A program made the position numbers and the translations under genes. From assembly GCF_009770985.1 (NCBI RefSeq), contig NZ_WSRW01000002.1, positions 992,001 to 1,056,000 of the forward strand: a stretch of 64,000 nt of DNA, given 5' to 3'. The DNA is from Mucilaginibacter lacusdianchii (lineage in GTDB: Bacteria; Bacteroidota; Bacteroidia; Sphingobacteriales; Sphingobacteriaceae). This document shows positions 1 to 9,039 of the stretch, piece by piece; within the stretch, counting starts at the first letter, position 1, and each line of letters opens with the position of its first letter. The notes below the pieces were generated by a model. That model was not told the DNA's origin. It saw nothing but the letters and a program-made list of their open reading frames with translations, and searched no databases.

Positions 1-877
1 ACAGTTTTGTGGTTGCCGGATTGATTAAACCCATTTGCACCATCCTGTTGTAACGGGCTTTGCGAATAGCATCCCACCCTGCCTTATAGGTATCTTTATA
101 TTTGGCTATGTCCTGAGGCTTTGCCATTAAAGGCCAATGCGGCGCATTTTCGGCCACGTATAAAAAGAATGGCTTGTCAGACTTAGCGTATTCTTTAATG
201 TATGATACCGCTGTATCGTTAATAGCATCGGTATGGTAATAGTTTTTAGGCACCTTGGTTATAGGCTTGGTACCGCTTACCAAACTAAACGGATCATAGA
301 AATCGACCACGCCCCAAATGGTGCCAAAAAACTTTTCGAACCCACGGCTGGTTGGATATTGGCTTATAGGCGAAAACTCACAGAACTCTTTATGATGATT
401 CAGCCAGTCCATTTGCTCCTGCGGGGTTGGACGCCCGTTGGTATTAGAAACATGCCATTTGCCCGACATGGCTGTATGATAACCGGCAGATTTTAACACC
501 TCGGCCAGTGTAACCGCATTATCGGTAAGGTATCCGCGGTAGCCTGGTTCGTCTTCGGCATCCGTCATTTTACCAATGCCTGCCTGGTGGTTGTACAACC
601 CGGTAAGCAAAGAAGCGCGGGTGGGGCAACAACGCGACGTGTTATAAAATTGAGTGTACCGTATTCCATTTTTTGCCAGATAATCAATATTGGGAGTATG
701 GATCTCGCTACCGTAACAACCGATATCCGAAAACCCCATATCATCTGCCAGGATAACTACAATATTAGGCTTTTTTGTTTTCGGAGGCGTTAGCGTATTA
801 TGCTTTTTAAAAGCACCTAATATACCTACACATGCGAGGGCAATTAAACAGCCCGATCCATAAACAACTTTTTTCAT
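1..877 (-). CDS. Exported type I sulfatase (family S1), 3' part outside the window
   Basis: The reading frame starts at the ATG at 877 and runs off the left edge without a stop, giving about 292 N-terminal residues. Seen: a basic hydrophobic N-terminus typical of an exported protein, the metal-binding run ILADDMG (Asp45, Asp46), and the sulfatase signature CCPTR at residues 83-87, in which Cys83 would be converted to formylglycine. GKWH follows further on. Known: S1 sulfatases remove sulfate esters from glycans or aryl sulfates in the periplasm and need the anaerobic (anSME) or aerobic (FGE) maturase. No maturase gene is visible here. It is transcribed away from the RRM gene, and a perfect 17-bp inverted repeat lies about 90 bp upstream of its start. 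The substrate cannot be read from this fragment. Confidence 0.93.
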   Translation of the reverse strand, partial: MKKVVYGSGCLIALACVGILGAFKKHNTLTPPKTKKPNIVVILADDMGFSDIGCYGSEIHTPNIDYLAKNGIRYTQFYNTSRCCPTRASLLTGLYNHQAGIGKMTDAEDEPGYRGYLTDNAVTLAEVLKSAGYHTAMSGKWHVSNTNGRPTPQEQMDWLNHHKEFCEFSPISQYPTSRGFEKFFGTIWGVVDFYDPFSLVSGTKPITKVPKNYYHTDAINDTAVSYIKEYAKSDKPFFLYVAENAPHWPLMAKPQDIAKYKDTYKAGWDAIRKARYNRMVQMGLINPATTKL

Positions 878-967
878 AGGATTAATTAAATGCAGAACAA
901 AACAGTTATGCTAAAAAGCTGGATTAATACGGTTTATAACCACACATAAGAGATGTGCAAGATAAAA

Positions 968-1004
968 CGTTTTAGCAAAAAATGAAACATTTTTTGCTAA
1001 AACG
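968..1004. repeat. Perfect 17-bp inverted repeat with 3-nt centre between divergent genes
   Basis: Positions 968-984 and 988-1004 are exact reverse complements, separated by AAA. The arm reads CGTTTTAGCAAAAAATG. It lies between the divergent sulfatase (start 877) and RRM gene (start 1220), so it is not at the 3' end of any gene. It could be a leader hairpin or attenuator in the sulfatase transcript, because on the minus strand it is followed by TTTTATC. It could also be an operator or the remnant of a small palindromic repeat. The dyad itself is certain; its role is not. Confidence 0.7.
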
Positions 1005-1156
1005 CATGGCAGTAATTATTAGCTAATAAACGGGTACTCCTACTCTATTCCGTTTTTATTATTTACGATACTTATTCTATACCAATTGATTTCACAATTA
1101 ATTATCTGAATACATCGCAATTAATCATTAGTGATATTAGCCTTAGCAGAAATTTG

Positions 1157-1164
1157 TACTTTTG
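1157..1164 (+). promoter_or_regulatory. Probable -7 box (TACTTTTG) of the RRM gene
   Basis: TACTTTTG matches the Bacteroidota -7 consensus TAnnTTTG exactly and lies 55 bp before the ATG at 1220. No good TTTG -33 element sits at the usual 19-21 bp spacing; the nearest candidates are TTAG sequences at 1128 and 1137. The call therefore rests on the -7 box alone. Confidence 0.45.
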
Positions 1165-1219
1165 CACTAAATATTTAAACAAAATTTAGATATTTTGATC
1201 CTTAACAGGCACAACACCT

Positions 1220-1579
1220 ATGATAAAATTATTTGTAGGCGGCTTTCCGCTTGATATCACCGAAATGACCCTCGCCAAACTCTTTAGCCCTCATGGCACG
1301 GTGAGTACCATTAAAATTGTTCGCGACCGTAAAACCGGTACCTGTAAAGGTTATGCATTCATTGAAATGGCAACAGAAGAAGATGCATTAAATGTTATTG
1401 CCGCATTGGATGGTACCCCAATGGGTGACAGAAACTTAAATGTAAAAATAAGTGAAGAGAAACCCGCTGCCCCCATCAGGGCTCCTAAACGCAGCTTTGG
1501 CGGTACAAACAGTTTTTCAAAAGGCCCTCGCAGAGAAAGCGACACGGCTAATAAAAGGCCAAGAAGACCCAGAATGTAA
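1220..1579 (+). CDS. Small RRM-domain RNA-binding protein
   Basis: This 119-residue protein has one RNA recognition motif over about residues 2-80. RNP2 is LFVGGF (4-9) and RNP1 is KGYAFIEM (43-50), with the aromatic residues that stack on RNA bases in place. The remaining 40 residues are a disordered tail rich in Lys, Arg, Pro and Gly that ends in RRPRM. Known: single-RRM proteins of this size occur in Bacteroidota and cyanobacteria as single-stranded RNA-binding proteins, often with cold- or stress-linked expression. Such a function is inferred here. The gene is monocistronic: its own -7 box lies upstream and a strong perfect hairpin terminator follows 26 bp after the stop. Confidence 0.95.
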   Translation: MIKLFVGGFPLDITEMTLAKLFSPHGTVSTIKIVRDRKTGTCKGYAFIEMATEEDALNVIAALDGTPMGDRNLNVKISEEKPAAPIRAPKRSFGGTNSFSKGPRRESDTANKRPRRPRM

Positions 1580-1605
1580 GTTGGTTTGCAACTTTTAATG
1601 ATTAA

Positions 1606-1646
1606 TAACAAACAAAGTCATCCTTACCGGATGACTTTGTTTGTTA
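1606..1646. terminator. Perfect 18-bp inverted-repeat terminator
   Basis: Arms 1606-1623 and 1629-1646 are exact reverse complements around the loop TTACC. The outer part is A-rich on the left and T-rich on the right, so the hairpin can terminate the RRM transcript (+) and the convergent acyltransferase transcript (-, stop at 1694). Confidence 0.85.
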
Positions 1647-1693
1647 AAGCACTTAGCTTTCAGACATTTTAATAAAATTTTAAACCATTAAGC

Positions 1694-2839
1694 CTAAAAG
1701 TTTAAGTAAGCCAACTTAAACCGAAGAAATGCTTTCACCAACAGCACGGTTGAAATGTAACAGGCAACAAAATATAACGTTATGATACCTAAACGCAGTC
1801 CGGTAGTGTAATTATAAAGTTTGATGCCCAAATATTGCTCACCCAAAGTGATAACTTTAGGTATAATAAAATATATAAAAAAGCTATGATACAGGTAAAT
1901 ACCAAATGTCTCTTTACGCGGATTAAACGGCCCGAAGTTAATTTTTGACCGGCAAAGGTTAACCAGCAAAACAAACATACTAACCGAATACAACTGATTG
2001 AAGATTCGGAGAATATGAAAATACGACAGCTTATTCAAATATAACCAATACGATTCCAGGCTTGATAAAACGAACAGGGCCGCAGTTATAGCAATTAAAA
2101 TACCGGAGGGTATTTTTCTAATATCATAAACCAGATTGTTGTGCCGGATATATGCCCCAAGCCATAAATAGAATACAAATCCGAACATAGCTTTGGTGTG
2201 CTGATCTGCATACGTTATGGTATAAACATTTAGCACCATATACACTAAAGTTATCAGCAGCAAGCCCAAACCCAGATATATTGAATTTAAATACGGTTTG
2301 AATAATAATATAATAAACAGGCAAATCAGGTAATTAGGTAAATACCAAAACAGGGTTTGGAACATACAATATTTGACAAGACTTGCAAAAGAATTAGTAT
2401 CTGTTATAACATGATTAAAAACATATGCTTTTATAACCATTATACCTAAAAATGGTAAAAAAGCTATCAGGTATGGTTTTACAGTACTGCCAAACCTGTT
2501 TTTAAAATACACAACGGAGTTTGATGTTTGGATTTTATCGCCAAGCAGATAGCCGGATATCATGAAAAAGCAGATGACAGCAAACTTAAATAGCTGCTTA
2601 AAAGGAATGTAAAACTGCATGTAATGATCATCCGTCAAAAATTTCTGAACGATGCTTTCATCTTTGTTAAACAAATCAATGTGTGCCCAAACTATCCCAA
2701 TCATTGAGATAAACCTGATCAGATCTACAAAAGGATAATCGGTTTTAACATTTACAGGATTTATCTTTAACTTATAATTTAAATCTGAATCAGTTAAGAC
2801 ATTATCCGGCGAGGCAATCTGCATCAATTTATTCTTCAT
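1694..2839 (-). CDS. Acyltransferase family 3 (AT3) membrane protein
   Basis: A polytopic membrane protein of 381 residues, counted from the ATG at 2839. The AT3 signature R-x10-H is present as Arg42 and His53 in DLIRFISMIGIVWAH, followed by about ten hydrophobic segments. Known: AT3 proteins move acyl groups (often acetyl or succinyl) onto exported polysaccharides or lipids. A longer frame reaches a TTG at 2929, but that codon lies inside a good TAnnTTTG promoter box (2927-2934), so the ATG at 2839 is the better start. No glycan biosynthesis genes adjoin it, so the acceptor is unknown. A second, diverged AT3 protein lies at 58672-59763. Confidence 0.9.
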   Translation of the reverse strand: MKNKLMQIASPDNVLTDSDLNYKLKINPVNVKTDYPFVDLIRFISMIGIVWAHIDLFNKDESIVQKFLTDDHYMQFYIPFKQLFKFAVICFFMISGYLLGDKIQTSNSVVYFKNRFGSTVKPYLIAFLPFLGIMVIKAYVFNHVITDTNSFASLVKYCMFQTLFWYLPNYLICLFIILLFKPYLNSIYLGLGLLLITLVYMVLNVYTITYADQHTKAMFGFVFYLWLGAYIRHNNLVYDIRKIPSGILIAITAALFVLSSLESYWLYLNKLSYFHILRIFNQLYSVSMFVLLVNLCRSKINFGPFNPRKETFGIYLYHSFFIYFIIPKVITLGEQYLGIKLYNYTTGLRLGIITLYFVACYISTVLLVKAFLRFKLAYLNF

Positions 2840-2926
2840 AGTTTTATAGGTGACTATTGATAAATAATGTTTTGCCTTTTGCTCAGATATGATTAGTGAC
2901 AATTTTATTGAGTAGGCTGATGCTGA

Positions 2927-2934
2927 CAAAGTTA
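2927..2934 (-). promoter_or_regulatory. Probable -7 box (TAACTTTG) of the acyltransferase gene
   Basis: Read on the minus strand, 2934-2927 is TAACTTTG, an exact TAnnTTTG match 88 bp upstream of the ATG at 2839. No clear -33 TTTG is visible. If it is used, the longer TTG-started reading frame would not be transcribed from its first codon. Confidence 0.4.
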
Positions 2935-3309
2935 ATTTTTAACCCGCTATAAATAGGGTTATAATCTAAGTGAGAAATTTTATGTATAACACACTTTCTC
3001 ACACTACTGAATTAAATTTTATAATAAATAATTATAAAACAGATACTTACATCAAAAAAACAAAAGCCCGAATTATACAAAACAACAAATTGTTGTTGAG
3101 AAGAAAATATCTTAAAATCAGTACTTATTATATTTGATTTTAATTTTTTTTACCAATAAGAAACTTCAATAAAAGACTTGAAATTCAGAAGCACCTATAA
3201 CATATCATATCTAGGGAAGGAAATATAAAATCTAAAAAGCGGCAACCCTTAATTTTAAGTTAATTTAAACTAAACTATAAATCTATTACTACTTTAATTA
3301 TATAATATT
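2935..3309. other. 375-bp AT-rich intergenic gap between cheB and the acyltransferase
   Basis: A very AT-rich stretch downstream of cheB. The only structured item is the near-palindrome AACAACAA-A-TTGTTGTT at 3081-3097, which is too tight to fold as a hairpin and could at most be a protein site. I see no coding frame and no convincing cheB terminator. Confidence 0.5.
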
Positions 3310-4383
3310 TCAAAACCGCGCGCTTACCTGCACAACGTATTTTGATATTTCATGAAGTGAAAGTACGTGCTCAGCGGCGTCAAGCTCAATTGCCTCTTTG
3401 GGCATGCCAAATACCACACATGACTGCTCATCTTGCGCTATTGTTTTGCCGCCAGCTTCGAGTATTTCTAGTAACCCTTTGGCACCATCGTCACCCATCC
3501 CCGTCATGAGTATACCGATGCAATTCTGCCCCGCATATATGGCCGCCGAGCGAAATAACACATCCACTGATGGACGATGCCTGTTAACTAACGGACCACT
3601 GTTTAATTCTACATAGTACTGCAAGCCCCTGCGTTTAACCAGCATATGCTGGTTGCCTGGCGCTATCAATGCCAATCCGGCTGTTATTAAGTCGCCATCT
3701 TCAGCCTCTTTTACCCTCACTTGGCACAAATCGTTTAAACGCTCGGCAAATGCTTTAGTAAAATTTTCAGGCATATGTTGTACAATTACAATTCCGGGTG
3801 CATCATGAGGCAACGCTTCTAGAAACACCTTTATAGCTTCGGTGCCACCTGTGGAAGCACCTACAGCAATTATCTTGTTTTGAGTAGTCAGGCTTTTGGA
3901 TTTTAACGGCTGCAACACTGCATCGGCCGAAAGCTTAGGCGTAACAACTGGCATATCACCAAAAAATTTCTTTTTCGGCTTGCTTATGGCCGCCGCTTTA
4001 ACAGCCTCCCTTACTTTTAAGGATGCTTCTTCCATACTGGCAGACGTGGCAAACATTTCTTTAGACAGCACTTCGGCAGCACCGTATTCCAAGGCTTTAT
4101 AAGCTATATCACTACCTTCAGTATCGATATCAGCTAAAAAAACGACAGGTATCGGGTGCTGCGACATAATCTTCTTCAAAAAAGTAATACCGTTCATTCT
4201 CGGCATATAATAATCAAGAATAATTACATCCGGAACCTGCTTAGATATCCTATTGGCCGCTATAAATGGATCGGCGGCGGTACCTATCACTGTAATTAAC
4301 GGATCAGCGCTCAGTAGTTTGTTAAGGAGTTGCCTGAACAAAGCAGAATCATCCACAATTAAAACTTTAACCTGCTGATTCAT
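3310..4383 (-). CDS. cheB: Chemotaxis response regulator protein-glutamate methylesterase CheB
   Basis: The 357 residues match full-length CheB. Residues 4-120 form a receiver domain with acidic pocket Asp11/Asp12 and phospho-acceptor Asp57 (ILDYYMP). A linker follows, then the methylesterase domain with the catalytic triad Ser177 (GASTGG), His203 (QHMPENF) and Asp299 (MTGMGDDG). Known: phosphorylated CheB removes methyl groups from receptor glutamates and deamidates glutamines, giving adaptation. It is the last gene of the chemosensory operon, 1 bp after cheD. Two receptors that are plausible substrates lie upstream in the same operon. CheR and CheD beside it complete the adaptation set. Confidence 0.97.
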   Translation of the reverse strand: MNQQVKVLIVDDSALFRQLLNKLLSADPLITVIGTAADPFIAANRISKQVPDVIILDYYMPRMNGITFLKKIMSQHPIPVVFLADIDTEGSDIAYKALEYGAAEVLSKEMFATSASMEEASLKVREAVKAAAISKPKKKFFGDMPVVTPKLSADAVLQPLKSKSLTTQNKIIAVGASTGGTEAIKVFLEALPHDAPGIVIVQHMPENFTKAFAERLNDLCQVRVKEAEDGDLITAGLALIAPGNQHMLVKRRGLQYYVELNSGPLVNRHRPSVDVLFRSAAIYAGQNCIGILMTGMGDDGAKGLLEILEAGGKTIAQDEQSCVVFGMPKEAIELDAAEHVLSLHEISKYVVQVSARF

Positions 4384-4384
4384 A

Positions 4385-4882
4385 TTACGGACGATGAATG
4401 TTTGCGTTTAGGGATGAGGTTGTTGCCGGATACAATGGCTTCAAAAATTTAACCAGCACATCGCCGGTTTGAGAATAAAATATAATTTTTCTGCTTTGTT
4501 TGCCGCCAACGCTATAATTAACAACCGGAACACCTTGGTTTTTTAACAAAGCAAAAGCCATTTCAGCATTTCGCTGCCCAATTTGAAAAATGCCGTTACT
4601 GTTATGCGTTACACTTCCACCAAATACTTTTGCCCTTAAGTTTGCTTTTAAGCTGCCTAACTTTTCCATTTGTTTGATGAGGTTAATGATGGCAACATCT
4701 CCGTATTTATTTGCCGGCGTTCCCTCGCCGTTCCACTGCGGCAGCATAAAGTGATTAATACTACCAAACTGCAATACAGCGTCCCAAAGCACCACGGCAA
4801 TACAAGACCCTAATATGGTATCAACTATATGCGGCTTCCTGTCTGCAAACACTGCTCCCGGCAGTAGATAAAACTTTTTCAT
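4385..4882 (-). CDS. cheD: Chemoreceptor glutamine deamidase CheD
   Basis: This 165-residue protein has the CheD core: LGSCIAVVLWD with catalytic Cys27, and INHFMLP with His44. These positions equal those of the characterised Thermotoga CheD. Thr22 lies one residue closer to the Cys than in that protein, as in the proteobacterial form TxLGSC. Known: CheD deamidates receptor glutamines and, in some species, partners with the CheY-P phosphatase CheC. No cheC, cheX or cheZ is visible in this window. It is encoded between cheR and cheB with 1-14 bp gaps, so it is certainly co-transcribed. Confidence 0.96.
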   Translation of the reverse strand: MKKFYLLPGAVFADRKPHIVDTILGSCIAVVLWDAVLQFGSINHFMLPQWNGEGTPANKYGDVAIINLIKQMEKLGSLKANLRAKVFGGSVTHNSNGIFQIGQRNAEMAFALLKNQGVPVVNYSVGGKQSRKIIFYSQTGDVLVKFLKPLYPATTSSLNANIHRP

Positions 4883-4896
4883 TGAACCGGTAATTG

Positions 4897-5754
4897 TTAA
4901 ACCTTTCTAAATATGGTAGGCCTGATTTGTACTAACGGTAAATCCATCTGAGCAACCGATTCTGAATGACCTAGAAATAAAAACCCTCCGGCTTTAAGCT
5001 GCAAACACAACTTTTGAATAACACTTTCCTGAGTTTGACGGTCGAAATAAATAAGCACATTCCGGCAAAATATGGCATCAAAACTTTGTAAGGCGCTGTA
5101 ACTATCTTCAATAAAGTTTAGCCGTTCAAAATTCACTTTTGAGCGCAGTTCGGGCACAATGCGTACTGTTTTGTTTTGTGGATCTTTGCTTTTAAGCAAA
5201 TACTTTTGTTTAAATGACAACGGTACAGGTGTAACCTTCTCTTGCTGATAAACGGCTGTAACAGCAGCATTTAATGCGCGGGTAGATATATCTGTACCTA
5301 ATATTTGATAATCAAACTCGGTATTTTTACGGTGGTATTCGCTTAATACCATGGCCAATGTATATGGTTCTTCACCGGTAGAGCAACCTGCACTCCAAAC
5401 CCTGAAAGGTTTGCCTACCGGCAATTGTTTAGACAGTACTGGCAAAACTTCCTCAAACAAAAAATTAAAGTGAACAGCTTCTCTAAAAAAATCTGTTTTG
5501 TTGGTGGTTACCAAGTCCATCATCGGAATTAATTCCATCTGTTGCCCATCTTCACTAAACACATAATCGCAGTACGCTTTGTATGAACTTAAGTTCAACA
5601 ATTTTAGCCTTTTGTGCAACCGGCCCTCCAGCATCAGCTTTTTTGATAGAGGCAGCTTGATGCCGTAATGCTTATAAATAAAGGCACTAAGACGGCTAAA
5701 ATCGGTATTAGTCATACCTAAGTCCAGCGGCTTATGTGGTGTAGTGTAATTCAT
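4897..5754 (-). CDS. cheR: Chemotaxis protein methyltransferase CheR
   Basis: 285 residues. An N-terminal helical CheR domain (about 15-95, including TTNKTDFFRE) precedes an S-adenosylmethionine methyltransferase domain. The latter has motif I as WSAGCSTGEEPYTLAM and the motif FCRNVLIYF near its end. Known: CheR methylates specific receptor glutamates and counters CheB. Some CheR proteins bind a C-terminal pentapeptide of receptors, and both receptors in this operon end in a matching sequence (EYEKF, KYERY). Whether this CheR has the peptide-binding beta-subdomain insertion should be checked by alignment. The gene lies 15 bp after the first receptor gene upstream. Confidence 0.96.
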   Translation of the reverse strand: MNYTTPHKPLDLGMTNTDFSRLSAFIYKHYGIKLPLSKKLMLEGRLHKRLKLLNLSSYKAYCDYVFSEDGQQMELIPMMDLVTTNKTDFFREAVHFNFLFEEVLPVLSKQLPVGKPFRVWSAGCSTGEEPYTLAMVLSEYHRKNTEFDYQILGTDISTRALNAAVTAVYQQEKVTPVPLSFKQKYLLKSKDPQNKTVRIVPELRSKVNFERLNFIEDSYSALQSFDAIFCRNVLIYFDRQTQESVIQKLCLQLKAGGFLFLGHSESVAQMDLPLVQIRPTIFRKV

Positions 5755-5769
5755 ATACGCTGCCTGATA

Positions 5770-7419
5770 TTAAAACTTCTCGTATTCGTCATCAAGCGAA
5801 TCCATATTAATCTTTACGCCGTTGTTTTTGTATTTCGGAGCGTAACTGGATTTACCACTTCCATACAAACGGCCTTTTGACGACACTGCCGTACGTGCGG
5901 ACATCATCCTTTTCATCTTTGGCTCAGTATCAAGCTTGAAAAACGAGATCAGCTCTTTCAACTGCTCTGCTTGTGCTGATAGCTGCTCGGCGCTGGCGGC
6001 CATTTCTTCAGATGTGGCTGCGTTTTGCTGGGTAACCTGGTTAAGCTGCTGCAAAGCATCATTAATTTGCTCGGCACCCAAATTCTGCTCAGCGCTGGAT
6101 TCACTTATTTCTTCTACCAAACGCGCGGTATGCTGTATATCAGGCACCATTAAATCCAGTAAGTTACCCGATTTTTCGGCTATGCCTACACCGGTTCGGG
6201 ATAATTCAATAATTTCTGTTGCAGCGCTTTGCGATTTTTCGGCCAGCTTCCGTACCTCGGCAGCTACTACGGCAAACCCACGCCCCTGATCGCCTGCCCG
6301 TGCTGCTTCAACCGCAGCATTCAGCGCCAGGATATTAGTTTGCCGTGCAATCTCGCTGATGATATTTATCTTATCAGCAATAGATTTTATGGAAATTACC
6401 GTTTCTTGCACAGCGCCACTGCCCTGCTTTGCATCAGCAGATGCTTTCAAGGCAATTTTCTTGGTTTCCAACGAATTTTCGGTATTCTGTTGAACGTTGG
6501 CTACCATCTCTTCCATAGAAGATGAAACCTGTTCTGTAGCGGCAGCCTGTTCGGTTGCACCTTCAGACATCTGCTGTGATGACGAGCTTAGTTCCTGGCT
6601 GGCAGCCACAATATGTTCTGACGCCGAATTTACGTAGGTAATTACTTCTTTGATTTTACCAATCATTTCTTTTAAAGAACCTAGTAAAGCGCCTATTTCA
6701 TCATCGCTTTTAGCTTCCATGTTTACGGTTAAATCCCCGTTTGCTAATTGCGATATAACCACCGATGCATGTTTGATAGAACGGCGTATACTTTTAATGA
6801 TTAATAAAGATACAATTGCTGAAATGGCGATACCCACTACAATAAATATACTGGCATTTTGCTTAGTAGACGCATAAATAGCCTCACCTTGTTTGTACTC
6901 TTGCTCGGCCACGGTAAGCTGAATGTTAATGAGCTGTGCTATCTTATCAATAGCAGGCTCAATACCTGGATGAAGGGTGTTGGCAATGAAATTGTGCAAC
7001 GCCTTTTTATCACCTTTTTGCAAAATACCATGTAGCTGACCTAGTACTGCTTCTGCATTCATCATCAGTTTTTCAGCGTCGGCAGCAATTATTTTTTCCT
7101 CGGGTGTATTTCCGGCCTGCCGATAAGCTTTCCAGCCCTCTTTAATGTTTTGTTGGGCCGCTAAGATGCCCTGATCGCCGGTTTTAAAATCAAGGTGCCC
7201 CTTACCCATTTGGTGGGTACTGTTTAAAATATTAATACCATATGTGGCAGCCACCATGTTTAATTGCTTTAAGCTGATAACCCGGTCTTTATACACTGTT
7301 TCTAAAGAACGGTTTACTTTACTCATGTTATTCAGGCTATAAACTCCCATTACCACCAGTATGGCTGATGAGAGAAAAGCTAGAATGAAGAGCTTTGTTG
7401 ATATTTTGATACGATTCAT
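5770..7419 (-). CDS. Methyl-accepting chemotaxis protein with HAMP domain
   Basis: 549 residues. TM1 is at about 9-29. A four-helix-bundle-type periplasmic sensor covers about 30-190, TM2 about 191-211, and HAMP about 210-262 (ending [16 protein letters not shown]). The long cytoplasmic signalling hairpin follows, with its conserved tip at [20 protein letters not shown]. The last 50 residues are a basic, Ser-rich linker ending in DEYEKF; EYEKF (545-549) fits the pentapeptide pattern x-aromatic-x-x-aromatic used for CheR/CheB docking. The ligand is unknown. The neighbouring receptor is a clear paralogue, probably from tandem duplication, but it has lost the HAMP region. Operon context makes it the input to CheA/CheW. 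Confidence 0.96.
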   Translation of the reverse strand: MNRIKISTKLFILAFLSSAILVVMGVYSLNNMSKVNRSLETVYKDRVISLKQLNMVAATYGINILNSTHQMGKGHLDFKTGDQGILAAQQNIKEGWKAYRQAGNTPEEKIIAADAEKLMMNAEAVLGQLHGILQKGDKKALHNFIANTLHPGIEPAIDKIAQLINIQLTVAEQEYKQGEAIYASTKQNASIFIVVGIAISAIVSLLIIKSIRRSIKHASVVISQLANGDLTVNMEAKSDDEIGALLGSLKEMIGKIKEVITYVNSASEHIVAASQELSSSSQQMSEGATEQAAATEQVSSSMEEMVANVQQNTENSLETKKIALKASADAKQGSGAVQETVISIKSIADKINIISEIARQTNILALNAAVEAARAGDQGRGFAVVAAEVRKLAEKSQSAATEIIELSRTGVGIAEKSGNLLDLMVPDIQHTARLVEEISESSAEQNLGAEQINDALQQLNQVTQQNAATSEEMAASAEQLSAQAEQLKELISFFKLDTEPKMKRMMSARTAVSSKGRLYGSGKSSYAPKYKNNGVKINMDSLDDEYEKF

Positions 7420-7455
7420 AATTGACTACTGTTTATAAGTATTGTTATTGTTACT

Positions 7456-9012
7456 TTAATACCGTTCGTATTTATCATCCAACACATCGCTATCATTCAT
7501 GTCCAAGTAAACGCCTGAGCGACTTTTGGGTACAGTAGTAGTCTTTCTTTTTAATGGCTGACTTTTAACAGGTGATGAAACGCCAACACGTCTGTTACCA
7601 CTTGGGGCCGAGTATGGCTGCCTTACTTGCACATCGCGGCCAATATCAAAATTGATGACATCTCTCAGCTGATCTGCCTGACTGGCCAACTCTTCTGAAC
7701 TAGCAGCCATTTCTTCAGAAGTGGCGGCATTTTGCTGAATAACCTGATTTAGTTGCTGCAAGGCATTGTTTACTTCTGCTGCACCACTGTTTTGCTCAAT
7801 GCTGGACAGACTTATCTCCTGCACCAGTCTTGCGGTTTTTTGAATTTCTGGAACAATGGTTTCTAATAAATGACCGGATTTTTCGGCAATGGCAACGCCT
7901 GATCTTGATAAATTATTGATTTCCAAAGCAGCTACCTGGCTACGTTCGGCCAGCTTTCTTACTTCGGCGGCTACTACGGCAAATCCACGTCCGTAATCTC
8001 CGGCGCGGGCAGCCTCAACAGCAGCATTTAATGCCAGCAAATTAGTTTGCCGGGCAATATCACCTATGATGGAAATACGTTCGGCAATATCTTTCATTGA
8101 TTGTACCGTGTGATTTACGGCCTTACTGCCTTCCACAATATGGCTGGCAGCTTCCAAGGCTATCTTTTCGGTTACACGTGCATTATCTGTGTTTTGCTGT
8201 ATTCCAGCCACAATTTCTTCCATTGCCGATGATACCTGCTCGGCCGAGGCCGCCTGTTCAGTTGCTCCTTCTGACATTTGCTGTGCAGATGCGCTCATTT
8301 CGGCACTTGCGGCAGATATATTATCAGATGCTGTTTGTACATACGCAACCAGTTCTTTCAGCTTTTTAACTATGCTTTCTATATTACGCACAATCAGCAA
8401 CGAGAAAGCCAAGCCAAACACCATTGCACCAATAACGAGGTAAAGAGACTGCCAACGAGCATCCTGGTAAATTACACCAGAATTTTTATAAGCACTATCG
8501 GCAGTTTTTAATTGCAAGTCAATAAGCTTGTTAATATTTTCTGTTACCGGATCTATTTTGGCATACAATTCGGCTTTTACATAAGCATTTAGTGCTACCG
8601 AATCTTTTTGTCTTAAAATATCCTGCAAGTGGTCTATAGATGTATTTGCATTTTGTATCAGCGGTACTACTTTTTCTGCAAGCTCTTTCTCTTCGAGTGC
8701 TAGGTTTGTGTTTTGATAATTACTCCAGTTTACCTGAATATCTGTGCGTGCCTGCGCAACATCGTTATATCCTGCCTGCCAGCTAATATTACCGTTCCGA
8801 ACTTTATGAGCGGCATCAACAATATTAACTGCATACTTGTCTGATACCACTTTCAATTGTTTCAAGGGCAAAACGTCATCTTTAAACATGGCCTCCTGAG
8901 AGGAGTTGACCTCTTTAAGGTCGTGCTCTGCATTAAAGCCGATGATAGCAATGATGAGTAACAATATTCCAACCAGCATGTACAGCTTGGCAGAAACCTT
9001 TAATTTATTCAT
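7456..9012 (-). CDS. HAMP-less methyl-accepting chemotaxis protein, paralogue of its neighbour
   Basis: 518 residues with the same plan as the adjacent receptor: TM1 (about 10-28), four-helix-bundle-like sensor, TM2 (about 188-208), and signalling hairpin with tip [20 protein letters not shown]. The difference lies just after TM2. From SLLI to the conserved xSAS/xTAS of the signalling helix there are 64 residues in the neighbour but only 26 here, so 38 residues covering most of HAMP are missing. TM2 thus runs almost directly into the signalling coiled coil ([15 protein letters not shown]). The tail ends in KYERY (514-518), again matching the aromatic-x-x-aromatic docking pattern. The reading frame is intact and the tip is conserved, so the protein is probably functional but with a different transmission mechanism. 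Confidence 0.94.
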   Translation of the reverse strand: MNKLKVSAKLYMLVGILLLIIAIIGFNAEHDLKEVNSSQEAMFKDDVLPLKQLKVVSDKYAVNIVDAAHKVRNGNISWQAGYNDVAQARTDIQVNWSNYQNTNLALEEKELAEKVVPLIQNANTSIDHLQDILRQKDSVALNAYVKAELYAKIDPVTENINKLIDLQLKTADSAYKNSGVIYQDARWQSLYLVIGAMVFGLAFSLLIVRNIESIVKKLKELVAYVQTASDNISAASAEMSASAQQMSEGATEQAASAEQVSSAMEEIVAGIQQNTDNARVTEKIALEAASHIVEGSKAVNHTVQSMKDIAERISIIGDIARQTNLLALNAAVEAARAGDYGRGFAVVAAEVRKLAERSQVAALEINNLSRSGVAIAEKSGHLLETIVPEIQKTARLVQEISLSSIEQNSGAAEVNNALQQLNQVIQQNAATSEEMAASSEELASQADQLRDVINFDIGRDVQVRQPYSAPSGNRRVGVSSPVKSQPLKRKTTTVPKSRSGVYLDMNDSDVLDDKYERY

Positions 9013-9039
9013 GATTTAAATTTTCTTGTTTAATGCTTG

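Larger units (their letters stand above)
878..1219. other. 342-bp divergent intergenic region, sulfatase / RRM gene
   Basis: This AT-rich region holds the 37-bp perfect dyad at 968-1004 and a TAnnTTTG box at 1157-1164 facing the RRM gene. I see no further open frame, hairpin or repeat that I can support. Confidence 0.6.

Noticed and set aside
2840..2929. 30-residue N-terminal extension of the acyltransferase from a TTG
   Set aside because: The TTG lies within a TAnnTTTG box and the family's N-terminal region is complete from the ATG at 2839.
3081..3097. AACAACAA-A-TTGTTGTT palindrome as a cheB terminator
   Set aside because: A one-base centre cannot form a hairpin loop, there is no GC core, and it is more than 200 bp after the cheB stop.
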